Source: Anaerolineaceae bacterium
GTDB taxonomy: Bacteria > Chloroflexota > Anaerolineae > Aggregatilineales > Phototrophicaceae
NCBI GenBank assembly: GCA_002702065.1
Contig: NZXX01000002.1
Location: 744,001-808,000 of the forward strand
DNA: 64,000 nucleotides
Direction of reading: 5' to 3'
In this document: positions 16,097 to 24,199 of the stretch, piece after piece
Position numbering within the stretch: the first letter of the stretch is position 1
Layout: every line of letters begins with the position of its first letter
Program-made: the position numbers and the translations under genes
The notes under the pieces: generated by a model
Databases searched by the model: none
What the model saw: the letters and a program-made list of their open reading frames with translations, nothing else
What the model was told of the DNA's origin: nothing

Positions 16097-18715
16097 ATGC
16101 CAGATTTCGGGCGGATGATCGACGAGTTCATCTACAACGTCATCGTGCTGATCGCCGGGGTGCATTGGGGCCTGCAAAAAGCGGTCATCATGGCGGGCTA
16201 CACCATCAAGCTCATCAACCAGTGGCTGATCGAGAACGCCTTCGTGCCCATCATCGCCCAGACCAACGACAGCCTGCGCCTGGCGGTGAGTTACGTCTTT
16301 ATCATCGCGCTGCTGGTGCTGGGTCTGACCTATATGCTGGCGGCGCTGGTGCGGCTGGACGTGGTCAGCCCGCGCAATGCGATCACGTGGTATGCGGCGG
16401 GGCTGCTGTTCTTCACCATCGGGCCGAGCTTCTACCAGGGCATGAACGACTTTCGCCTCAACATCGCCCAGGTGATGTACGTGAGTGTGCTGGATGGGCT
16501 GAACAACAACGCCGGGGATTTCTCGTCGCTGGCGCAGGTCAATTCCAACGACCTCGACCTGGGCGCGCTGTGCGACCAGTTTGATGTCTACCTGCCGGGC
16601 GCGACCGGGCCGGGACCGATTGACGGGCTGGACATCGCCATGGCCTACCTGCGCGGACACCCCCAGGACGTGATGGGTTATCCCCAGCCGGTGTTCTCGC
16701 CCGGCTGCGGCATCTACCTGATGAATCCCAACGCCTCCACCTGGGCGGGCGCGGGTGGCACATCCGTTATCCCAATGGACTGGAACATGGAGGGCAATTA
16801 CTTCGATTATACCGTCTCGCCCATCACCTGGGACAGTGTTTCAGGCGACGAGCGCGACGCGGCGGTATCGCGGGCCGGGGCCTCCCAACAGCGGGCGCTG
16901 ACGGCCTGGCCGCTCATCCTGTTTGCGCTGGTGGAGCAGATCGTGCATCTGCTAATCACAATCGCCATGGGTGTGACCTTCATCTCGTTCGGCATCGCCA
17001 TCCTCTTCGCCTTCTTCAAGCGCACCGAGAGCATCGCGCATTCGATTATCAACCAGTGGGTGGAACTGATCGTGCAGACGACCATCATCGCCCTGATCCA
17101 GGCGCTGGTGATCGGCTTCTTCCTGGCAGGCGCGGCCACCGGCAGCGCGGCGGCCATCATCGGTATCGGGCTGCTGTGCCTGGTCTTCATCCTGATTACG
17201 ATGTGGTCAGGGGTGAAGGCGGTCTGGAACAGCTTCAACCGCCTCTTCAACGCCATGAGCCAGGTGACAGGCGGGGTGATGGTCTCGCCCGGCACAGCGG
17301 CATTGGCGACAGCGGGTGCAGGCGCGCTGGCCGCAGGTGCCGCTGTGGGGATCGGGTCGAGCGCGCTGTCGGGCATGACGGCGCTCAATCAAGGGGCGAC
17401 GCTGGCGCAGGCGGCAGGAGTCACCTTCGGCGGCTCGCGCACGCTGAGCGGGGCAGCGCGGACGCTGGCCTATCTGCCCGGCGTCCGCAATACCTCATTG
17501 GGCGACGCGGCGGAGCAGTTCACCGAGGGAAGCGTCACCCGCCAGGTGGCGGGCAACCTCCCCATCGTCGGTCGCGCTGCCGGGCCGATGGTCGGGGCCA
17601 AGCTGCTGACCGACCGCGACCCGGACAAGGCCGAGTACGACGAGCAGGGGCGGGTCATCGGTCGTCCGATGCTGGTGCCAGCAGTGGGTGAAGGGCTGGA
17701 CAACTGGACGGTGCCGCGTAGCGCGCGCCGTCGCGCTCGTGCTGCCGCCGATCCTGAGTTCATCGAGGACGAAAACGGCGACATGCTGCCGGTGGGCAGT
17801 GTTCCACGTCGCCGTCGGATGGGTACATTCACACCCGTCGCGCCAATTCCGACGACGGATACTGAAGATAATCTCCAGGCGGAGCGCCGTCAGCAGCGCA
17901 GCGACTACGCAGCGGAGATGCAGGGCGAGGAAATGGAACAGCACCTCTCGGATGTCATGCGGTCCAACACCGGCATGACCTCACCGCTGGGTGCGATGAT
18001 GGAAGAGACCCACGAGAGCGAGGGCAGCCGTCTGGGACAGGTTGCCTCACGCCTGGAAGCGAGCGCCGAGCTGCTGGCGCGAGCCGCCCAGATGCAGATG
18101 ATGGTCGGGCAGCTGCGTGTTGCCGGTGTCCCGGATGTCGCCGGGGTGATGGGGGATGTCGTCGGCCAGGTGCGGGCAGAACGCGGGCCAAGCGAACAAC
18201 CCGTCCATACGAGCGTAGACCATCTTCAGGTGGCGGATCGTATGGCGCGGGTGATGGGCGTCACACCGCAGGAAACGGGCGGCTCGCCCATCCAGCGTGA
18301 CCTGGCGCGTTTCGGTTTGTTCGTCGACCAGGCGCTGCGGCTGGGGCTGACCCCGCAGCAGACCGAACAGGTCGTGCGCGAGGTGCAGTCCTCGCCCGAA
18401 GGTCGGATGCAGCCTGCCACCCGTGACCTGCTGGATAAGCAGGTACAGACCAATCAGAATGTGTCGTGGGTCAAGGCGCGGGATGAGGTGGATCGGTTGG
18501 AACACAGCGCCCGGATGCTGCCGCCGGAAATTACCGCTTACGGCGCGATGCGCGTGCCGGTGGAGAGTGCCCAGCCGCAGGTGAACATGAACGTCGATCC
18601 GACCGTGCAGGTCAACGTGCAAACCCCCGCCGCGCAGGATACCGAATACGATGCGGCGGTGAAGCAGCAGTCGTCGCTGGCTGGCAGCGGCAATGTCACC
18701 GGAGGCGGTCAATGA
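16097..18715 (+). CDS. VirB6/TrbL-like polytopic membrane protein
   Basis: 872 residues. The first ~430 hold about seven to eight membrane helices separated by an extracytoplasmic loop (~120-260). A long charged, Arg/Glu/Gln-rich C-terminal half (~460-872) is probably cytosolic. Size and layout fit the VirB6/TrbL channel subunits of conjugative type IV secretion, which form the inner-membrane passage for DNA. A Shine-Dalgarno GGAG precedes the ATG, and the stop overlaps the next start (ATGA). Family assignment is by topology and position. Confidence 0.68.
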   Translation: MPDFGRMIDEFIYNVIVLIAGVHWGLQKAVIMAGYTIKLINQWLIENAFVPIIAQTNDSLRLAVSYVFIIALLVLGLTYMLAALVRLDVVSPRNAITWYAAGLLFFTIGPSFYQGMNDFRLNIAQVMYVSVLDGLNNNAGDFSSLAQVNSNDLDLGALCDQFDVYLPGATGPGPIDGLDIAMAYLRGHPQDVMGYPQPVFSPGCGIYLMNPNASTWAGAGGTSVIPMDWNMEGNYFDYTVSPITWDSVSGDERDAAVSRAGASQQRALTAWPLILFALVEQIVHLLITIAMGVTFISFGIAILFAFFKRTESIAHSIINQWVELIVQTTIIALIQALVIGFFLAGAATGSAAAIIGIGLLCLVFILITMWSGVKAVWNSFNRLFNAMSQVTGGVMVSPGTAALATAGAGALAAGAAVGIGSSALSGMTALNQGATLAQAAGVTFGGSRTLSGAARTLAYLPGVRNTSLGDAAEQFTEGSVTRQVAGNLPIVGRAAGPMVGAKLLTDRDPDKAEYDEQGRVIGRPMLVPAVGEGLDNWTVPRSARRRARAAADPEFIEDENGDMLPVGSVPRRRRMGTFTPVAPIPTTDTEDNLQAERRQQRSDYAAEMQGEEMEQHLSDVMRSNTGMTSPLGAMMEETHESEGSRLGQVASRLEASAELLARAAQMQMMVGQLRVAGVPDVAGVMGDVVGQVRAERGPSEQPVHTSVDHLQVADRMARVMGVTPQETGGSPIQRDLARFGLFVDQALRLGLTPQQTEQVVREVQSSPEGRMQPATRDLLDKQVQTNQNVSWVKARDEVDRLEHSARMLPPEITAYGAMRVPVESAQPQVNMNVDPTVQVNVQTPAAQDTEYDAAVKQQSSLAGSGNVTGGGQ

Positions 18716-20427
18716 TCGAGCAGCTGCGCTTTCACACGGTCGATGAGCTTCAGGCGCTCTCGCTGGAAGCATTGCAGGCGCTGTGGGAATTGGTTCCGAC
18801 GGATCGCCAGAAAGCCTATCGCGCCGCCTACGACCGCGAAGTCCGCAACGCCGGTGCGATTGGGTCCGATACACTGGAACAGCAGGTCGCCGCCGAACTG
18901 CTCAAGCGTTACGCCGACTCGGCGCTGGTGCCGGTGGGGTCACGCTGGGCGCGGACACCGCTTCGCGTGCAGGAGGCCGCCCGTGAGAACGACCTGCCGG
19001 AACTGGCAGACGACACACAGGCAGCGGCATCCAGCAAGCCTTCGCCGAAGGTGCTGCTGGTCATGGGTCTGCTGGCGCTGGTGTTTGTCGCTGTGCTGCT
19101 GCCGCGCCTGTTCGGTGGTGGCAGTTCCAAAGAAAGCGAGATGGAAGCCACAGCGGAAGTCAGTCCAACGTCAACGCCTGAAGTCAGTCCCACGCCCACA
19201 CCCCTGGCGCTGGAAGCGCAGGATGATGTCATTACGGGCGGTGATCGGGAGCGGGCGGTGGCGTATCCGGTCAACTTGCAGGTCGTATTGCCCGATGGCA
19301 GCACTGCCCCGCGTGTCTGGGTCGTCCAGCGGCGCACTGTTCGCGCTGCTGAATGGAACTACGACCCCAATCCCGATATCGCCTCGTTTGTTAGCGGCAT
19401 GTCCGTGCGTCCCGTGATCGGCATCCCGTATTCGGAGGAGAACGCCGCCTGGTTTGCCTCGATGGGGGAGGGCGCAGTTTTCAACCTGACGATGAACACC
19501 GGCGCGATCCTGCGTTATGAGTTTGCCGCCAAGACCGAAGTCCGCCGCAGTGACACCAGCATCTTCCGCCAGGTCGGGCCGGGACTGGTGCTGCTGCTCA
19601 TCGGCGAGACGGACGAGGATGGTTTACCCACCGCGACGCGCACACTGGTGACGGCGACCTATCCACCAGAGCAGGAACTCTCACGCGGCGGCGAGCTGGT
19701 CGGTTTGAGCTTCAGTGTGCAGGAAGGCAGCATCGGCGAGGCGCTTTCGCTGGGTGACGAAGCGACGCTCACCCTGCGCGATGTGCAGGCGGTCGTGGAG
19801 ATGCCGGAACTGCCTGCGGGACAGCAGGCGCTGGTGTTCAATCTGGACGTGAGTGCGGGTGTAGACGATCTGGACACGTCGCTGTGGCGCGTGGAAGTCT
19901 ATGATGCAGGCGGGCAGGTGTATTTACCCAATACGCTGGCACTGGATGCCGCCGATTATGGCGCGATACCCATGAATATCCCGTCGTTATCGCTCATCCC
20001 TGCCTCAGTGGGCTATCTTGTGCCAGTGGATTTTTCTGGTGGGCGGCTGGTCATCTCCGATGGCGGCGAGCAGGCGATTTCCTTCCGCTTCACGCTGACC
20101 GCACCTGAAATCGAAGTGCAGTACGATGGCATCGACGCGCGGCTGGTGAGTGTGACGACCATTGAGGGGCAGATCACGACGCGGCTGCGGATTTACAACG
20201 GGCAGACTACGCCGGTGACCTTCACGCCGGATGACATCTGGCTGGCGCTGGGCTATGCGGCTGACCCGCCCGGCCCGCGCAACCCGGCGGAGGGGATGCA
20301 GCCCTTCGAGCTGTTACCAGAACAGGCGGTGAACCTGACGCTCGTATGGTACTGGGCGGACGAACCCTACGCCGCGCTTCAGGTAGGGAGCTACCGCTTT
20401 GCCATCCAGCTGATCCGTGAGCGCTGA
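18712..20427 (+). CDS. Single-pass T4SS protein with sortase-like region
   Basis: 571 residues. A cytosolic N-terminal ~110 residues precede one membrane helix (VLLVMGLLALVFVAVLLPRL), then a Thr/Pro spacer and a large extracytoplasmic part. Residues ~190-310 read like a sortase fold: a FEFAAK-type strand region, then LVLLLIGETDEDGLPTATRT in place of the usual L-T-L-x-T-C and a downstream Arg. The catalytic Cys is absent, so it is likely structural. The remainder is beta-rich. It could play the bridging role of VirB8 (inference). Last gene before a terminator. Confidence 0.55.
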   Translation: MIEQLRFHTVDELQALSLEALQALWELVPTDRQKAYRAAYDREVRNAGAIGSDTLEQQVAAELLKRYADSALVPVGSRWARTPLRVQEAARENDLPELADDTQAAASSKPSPKVLLVMGLLALVFVAVLLPRLFGGGSSKESEMEATAEVSPTSTPEVSPTPTPLALEAQDDVITGGDRERAVAYPVNLQVVLPDGSTAPRVWVVQRRTVRAAEWNYDPNPDIASFVSGMSVRPVIGIPYSEENAAWFASMGEGAVFNLTMNTGAILRYEFAAKTEVRRSDTSIFRQVGPGLVLLLIGETDEDGLPTATRTLVTATYPPEQELSRGGELVGLSFSVQEGSIGEALSLGDEATLTLRDVQAVVEMPELPAGQQALVFNLDVSAGVDDLDTSLWRVEVYDAGGQVYLPNTLALDAADYGAIPMNIPSLSLIPASVGYLVPVDFSGGRLVISDGGEQAISFRFTLTAPEIEVQYDGIDARLVSVTTIEGQITTRLRIYNGQTTPVTFTPDDIWLALGYAADPPGPRNPAEGMQPFELLPEQAVNLTLVWYWADEPYAALQVGSYRFAIQLIRER

Positions 20428-20464
20428 TATTGCGCCATTGGTTCGGATATTGAGACATCAACAG

Positions 20465-20500
20465 GCCCTCTGCTTTGAGATCGAGCAGGGGGCTTTTTTT
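20465..20500 (+). terminator. Rho-independent terminator of the first T4SS operon
   Basis: GCCCTCTGCT pairs with AGCAGGGGGC (10-bp stem, nine-base loop), followed by seven T. Confidence 0.92.
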
Positions 20501-20517
20501 GCTGTGTTTGCCAATCG

Positions 20518-20568
20518 CCGTAATTTTTCATGCGGACGATGAAATTTTACAGCCGAAAACTGTAATCC
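20518..20568 (+). promoter_or_regulatory. ICE direct-repeat motif, copy C (three half-sites)
   Basis: CCGTAATTTTTC (20518), TGAAATTTTACAG (20540-20552) and a degenerate ACTGTAATCC (20559), each 21 bp apart. A -10-like TACGCT in TTTGATACGCTGAGAG follows at 20596-20601. It lies between a terminator and the pilin/VirB4 operon. The rest of 20428-20784 is leader without an evident gene. Confidence 0.75.
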
Positions 20569-20784
20569 TCGTCCGGTTGAGACGGGTCGCTTTGATACGC
20601 TGAGAGTGTCAGGGAACGAGGTGGCGGCGGGTGATCCCAACCGTGCCAGATGACCCCCACCACGCAGGTATGCAGCGAGACGCGACCCCACTGTGTCATG
20701 GCGCACCCACGGACTGCCTGTCTGCCGCCTCCAACCCGACAGACCGTTCATCTCCTGAAGACTCGATATCGAGGAGGAAATTCG

Positions 20785-21024
20785 TTGGATCTGTCAACCG
20801 CAATTGAGCAGTTTTTTGGGGACGTGCAGACCGCTGCACAGACCATCGCGCCGCTGATCGCCGTGATCGGCTTCATCGGGCTGGGCGTCATGTACATGGG
20901 TTCCAGTTGGCCGCTAATCGGCGACTGGAAAAAAGACAATCCCAAAGCCGCCAACCAGGTGGTGATGGGCTTGCTCTTCGTCATCTTCGCCTCCAGCGTC
21001 ACCACCCTCATCTCGTTCGCTTAG
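20785..21024 (+). CDS. VirB2/TrbC-like pilin-type small membrane protein
   Basis: 79 residues from a TTG start at 20785, chosen because GAGGAGG lies 7 bases upstream and longer in-frame starts give junk. Two hydrophobic helices (IAPLIAVIGFIGLGVMYMG and VVMGLLFVIFASSVTTLI) are separated by a short polar turn with WKKDNPKAANQ, the layout of VirB2/TrbC subunits that form the conjugative channel or pilus. It is followed by VirB3- and VirB4-like genes in the standard order. Confidence 0.75.
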   Translation: MDLSTAIEQFFGDVQTAAQTIAPLIAVIGFIGLGVMYMGSSWPLIGDWKKDNPKAANQVVMGLLFVIFASSVTTLISFA

Positions 21025-21086
21025 CGTTGTGCGTCGGGTATGGGGCGCTCTATAGCGCCCTGTATTTTGCGCCTCCCGGAGGGCCA

Positions 21087-21554
21087 ATGGCCGCAGATTT
21101 CAAATCCCACGTGCTGCTGCGCGATGAAAAAGGTTTGTTCGGCATCCCGTTCAAGCGGTTGCTGCTGGCAGGCGTGGGCGGCGGTATGACCTACACCATC
21201 TTCAACCTGGCCGTGCCAGGCTGGTCGATTCCCGTCGCAGTCGTCACCGCCTTATTGATGGTCATCCTGACCGGGCTAAGAGGCGGCATCCCGCTGTGGA
21301 GTCGGCTGATCTACCGCCTGCGCGGGTCGCTGCTGCTCATGGCTGCGAATTATCCACGCAGTCCGATGGGTCAGCTGGCCGAGATGCTGGACATGCCGGT
21401 GGAACTGGTGCGGCTGGACGGGGCGCGGGTCTTCGCGCCACCTACGCCGAATATGGATGTTGACCTGCGCGAGTGGATCACCTTCGCCCACGCTCAGGAG
21501 ACGGACGGGCTGGTGTTTGTCGATTCACCCCTGAAGGAGTTCTCCCATGAGTGA
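21087..21554 (+). CDS. VirB3/PrgI-like membrane protein
   Basis: 155 residues from ATG 21087, with GGAGG just upstream. The N-terminus FKSHVLLRDEKGLFGIPFKR leads into two membrane helices (LLLAGVGGGMTYTIFNLAV; IPVAVVTALLMVILTG) and a cytosolic tail, like VirB3/PrgI proteins that partner the VirB4 ATPase. The stop lies inside the VirB4-like gene (8-base overlap), consistent with coupled synthesis. Confidence 0.72.
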   Translation: MAADFKSHVLLRDEKGLFGIPFKRLLLAGVGGGMTYTIFNLAVPGWSIPVAVVTALLMVILTGLRGGIPLWSRLIYRLRGSLLLMAANYPRSPMGQLAEMLDMPVELVRLDGARVFAPPTPNMDVDLREWITFAHAQETDGLVFVDSPLKEFSHE

Positions 21555-23661
21555 CGCGCATACGTTCCTGATCGAACCCTTCGACATCATGCTGCACGCC
21601 ACCGAAGATGGCGTGGCCGCGCTTCAGGCGCGCTTCTCGACCTGGCTGCGGACACTCAACACCCCGGCACGCTTCGTGTGCTGGCAGATGCCCGCTACGC
21701 TGGACGAGAAGATCAACACGCTCAGCCGGGCGGCGCAGGAGACGGACGATCCCCAACGGGCGCAGCTCCTGATGGAGTACCGCCGTCACTACGAGCAGCT
21801 CGACGACAGCGCCGAGTACCAGCGCGCTTTGTGTGGTATGGCCGTCTGGAGCGACCAGAACCCGCGCGCGCTGGCCGGCGGCATGGTTTCGTCCTTCGAC
21901 ACATCGGTTGTGGAGGGTACGTGGCCTGCGCTGTTCAACGGCAGGTACAAAATCCGGGACACCCCCTTCTGGCATCTCGCGCCGGTGGGTCGTCCGGGTG
22001 GCCGTCCGCTGTGGGCGATCCTCAACAGCTACGAATTCGCGCCGTCCACCTGGAACTTCTTCCGCCCGCTGCCGCCGCTTTTGCGCCTGAATTTCCCGCT
22101 GGCGCTGGCGGTGGACATCCCGAAAACCTACGAGCGCAACAGCGCCATCGACGCGCTGGAAGGCATCATTCAAGCCTACGATGTGCATCTGTCGGGGGTC
22201 AGCGGTGAGGACAGTCGCTCGGTGCAGCGTATCAGCGACTGCCGCAAAGCGCTTCAGGAGATCAACGCCGGAGATGCCCTGCATCTGGTGCAGATCAGCC
22301 TCGCCATCGCCGCCGATGATCTGGACACGCTCAAGGAACGGGTGCAGGCGGTGGTGCATGAAACGAAGGCGTGGTTCAGTCTACGGCATGAAGTGGGCGA
22401 ACTGCTCGCCCGCAGTCTGGGCTTTTTTGCTGCCCGGCGCACCAAAGAGATAGGACTGCCGGATACCACCTGGCCGGTGGTGTCACGGGAACTGGCGCTG
22501 ATGCTCTCGCCGCTTGGTTACCGCAAGCTGTCGGCGACAGACGGCGTGCTGCGCGGTGAAGCCGTTGGCGCATCGTATCCAGTATTCCACAACTCGTGGC
22601 GCGACAAACGGGCCACCCATGAAATCTGGGTGGGGACGAGTGGCTTCGGCAAGACCTTCGCCAACAACTGCTACCTGACGCGGGAGTATGCCGAGAACGG
22701 CATCCCCTTCGATCTGCTGGAACCGATGGGACATGGACGGCACATCGCCGAAGCCTTCGGCCTGCCCTGGTACGTGATGAGCGCCAAGGCGACCCGGCTC
22801 AACCCACAGGATGTGATGTTCCCGACACTGATTGAGCAGGTGTCGCACACCACCCGTATCTACGAAACGGTGCTGGGGCGTCCATTGTCAGGCGGGCAGC
22901 GCCAGAACCTGGAACGCGGTTTGTTGGGCGAAGCGTTGGAAGCGCTGTATCGCGGCTTTCCCGACCTGAGCCGGATCACACCGGAAGTCACGCCGACCTG
23001 CGATGTGGTCTGCGACGTGCTGTCGGGCATGGGGGACAAACAAGCGACGAAAACCATCGCCAAAGACCTGGCGGATGAAATCGCCGGTTTATGTACCGGG
23101 TCAGGGCCGTGGGCGAGCTTCCTCAACGGCGCGACCAACGTGGATTTGACACGCGGCGGCAGGGACTGGATCCGCCCGCGCGTGTTCAGCTTCCACGAGT
23201 TGGAGAGTGACCCGATCTTGCAGGCGCTGGCCTACACCCAGGTCCTGAGCGCCATCCGCCGCGACAGCCTGATTGACGAGCAACCGCGCGTGATCGCAGT
23301 GGACGAGGTCTACCGCCTGATGCGCCATCCCTCGCTGCTGGACTTCCTGATCGAGGCGGCCAAGACCTTCCGTACCCGGAGGAAAAAATTGATCTGTATC
23401 GATCAAAATATGTCGGTTTTCCTCGAACCAAAGGCACGGATGATCTTTGAGAACAGCCCGATCCGGGTGGTCTTTTCACAGCGGCAGGGCATGAATGTCT
23501 TCCGCGAGGATGCGGCGTTCCAGCACCTGAACCAGCAGCACCGCGACATCATCGCTGGACTGCCGCGTTTCCATTTCCTGCTCGACATACAAGACGAAGG
23601 GCTGTTCTACCTCGTCAATCGCAGCACCCCAGGCGAGCTGGCGCGCTTCGCTACCACGTGA
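21547..23661 (+). CDS. VirB4/TraE-type conjugation ATPase
   Basis: 704 residues. An N-terminal ~330-residue domain typical of VirB4 is followed by Walker A GTSGFGKT (~360), Walker B RVIAVDEVYRLM (~580) and the late motifs SQRQGMNVF, near IDQNMSVFLEPKARMIF. It energises assembly and substrate transfer in the type IV secretion channel at the cytosolic face of the membrane. Closely packed with VirB2- and VirB3-like genes under motif C. Length is normal. Confidence 0.92.
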   Translation: MSDAHTFLIEPFDIMLHATEDGVAALQARFSTWLRTLNTPARFVCWQMPATLDEKINTLSRAAQETDDPQRAQLLMEYRRHYEQLDDSAEYQRALCGMAVWSDQNPRALAGGMVSSFDTSVVEGTWPALFNGRYKIRDTPFWHLAPVGRPGGRPLWAILNSYEFAPSTWNFFRPLPPLLRLNFPLALAVDIPKTYERNSAIDALEGIIQAYDVHLSGVSGEDSRSVQRISDCRKALQEINAGDALHLVQISLAIAADDLDTLKERVQAVVHETKAWFSLRHEVGELLARSLGFFAARRTKEIGLPDTTWPVVSRELALMLSPLGYRKLSATDGVLRGEAVGASYPVFHNSWRDKRATHEIWVGTSGFGKTFANNCYLTREYAENGIPFDLLEPMGHGRHIAEAFGLPWYVMSAKATRLNPQDVMFPTLIEQVSHTTRIYETVLGRPLSGGQRQNLERGLLGEALEALYRGFPDLSRITPEVTPTCDVVCDVLSGMGDKQATKTIAKDLADEIAGLCTGSGPWASFLNGATNVDLTRGGRDWIRPRVFSFHELESDPILQALAYTQVLSAIRRDSLIDEQPRVIAVDEVYRLMRHPSLLDFLIEAAKTFRTRRKKLICIDQNMSVFLEPKARMIFENSPIRVVFSQRQGMNVFREDAAFQHLNQQHRDIIAGLPRFHFLLDIQDEGLFYLVNRSTPGELARFATT

Positions 23662-23670
23662 TGTTCACTG

Positions 23671-23956
23671 ACAAAAAAGTCTCGAACAAACAAAAAAGTC
23701 CTGGACTGGGGACAAAAAAGTCTTGGACTCGGCGAAATGACACGAAAGGTACAGAACGGTGGGTGAGTGTGTAAGAAGTTTCAGGACGGATGAGAAAAGT
23801 TCACATCTCGATTGGTTAGTTCAGATGTTTTTTGTGCCAAGCCACACGACTCATCTGAAGCGATCTTCGCGAGTCTTGAACTTTTTTGTCACGCGGAGGC
23901 TCTCAAGCACTTTTGTGAGCCTTATCCGACCAACCAAAGTTCAGAACATTTTTGTC
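23671..23956. repeat. Iteron-like repeat cluster (candidate oriT, origin or regulator array)
   Basis: A unit of the form ACAAAAAAGT followed by a short palindrome (AGTCCTGGACT type) recurs. On the + strand: 23671-23687, 23690-23707, 23712-23729. On the - strand: 23818-23836, 23872-23890, 23901-23918 (degenerate), 23938-23956. Looser copies lie near 23773 and 23795. The two groups point toward each other. The block fills the gene-free gap between the VirB4-like gene and the topoisomerase operon. Confidence 0.75.
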
Positions 23957-23986
23957 ACTGAACACGTGAAAGGAGCGTTCGTTGAC

Positions 23987-24175
23987 ATGGCGAAAAAAGA
24001 CAGTGTACACCCCTGGCAGCAGATCGAGGAGCAGGCGTTCCACGCCTTCCGCGAATGGCCGCTGTGGCTGGTCTTGCGCGAGCGCGAACTGGCACAGCGC
24101 ACGACTGACACGCAGCCGGCTGCGCCATCTGCTGCGGCGGCTGGCAAATCATCTCAACAACCCGCAGGCAATTAA
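23987..24175 (+). CDS. Small protein before topoisomerase
   Basis: 62 residues: a helical N-terminus (VHPWQQIEEQAFHAFREWPL) and an Ala/Pro/Ser-rich tail. The ATG at 23987 follows AGGAG at 11 bases. It lies just after the iteron cluster and 24 bases before topoisomerase I, so it may be an iteron-controlled leader gene or an accessory DNA-processing factor. No family recognised. Confidence 0.55.
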   Translation: MAKKDSVHPWQQIEEQAFHAFREWPLWLVLRERELAQRTTDTQPAAPSAAAAGKSSQQPAGN

Positions 24176-24199
24176 GCAATGGATCGAGGAGCAAAACGC

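Noticed and set aside
23671-23730. CRISPR array
   Set aside because: Units are too short, spacing varies from 19 to 22 bp without true spacers, and no cas genes are present.
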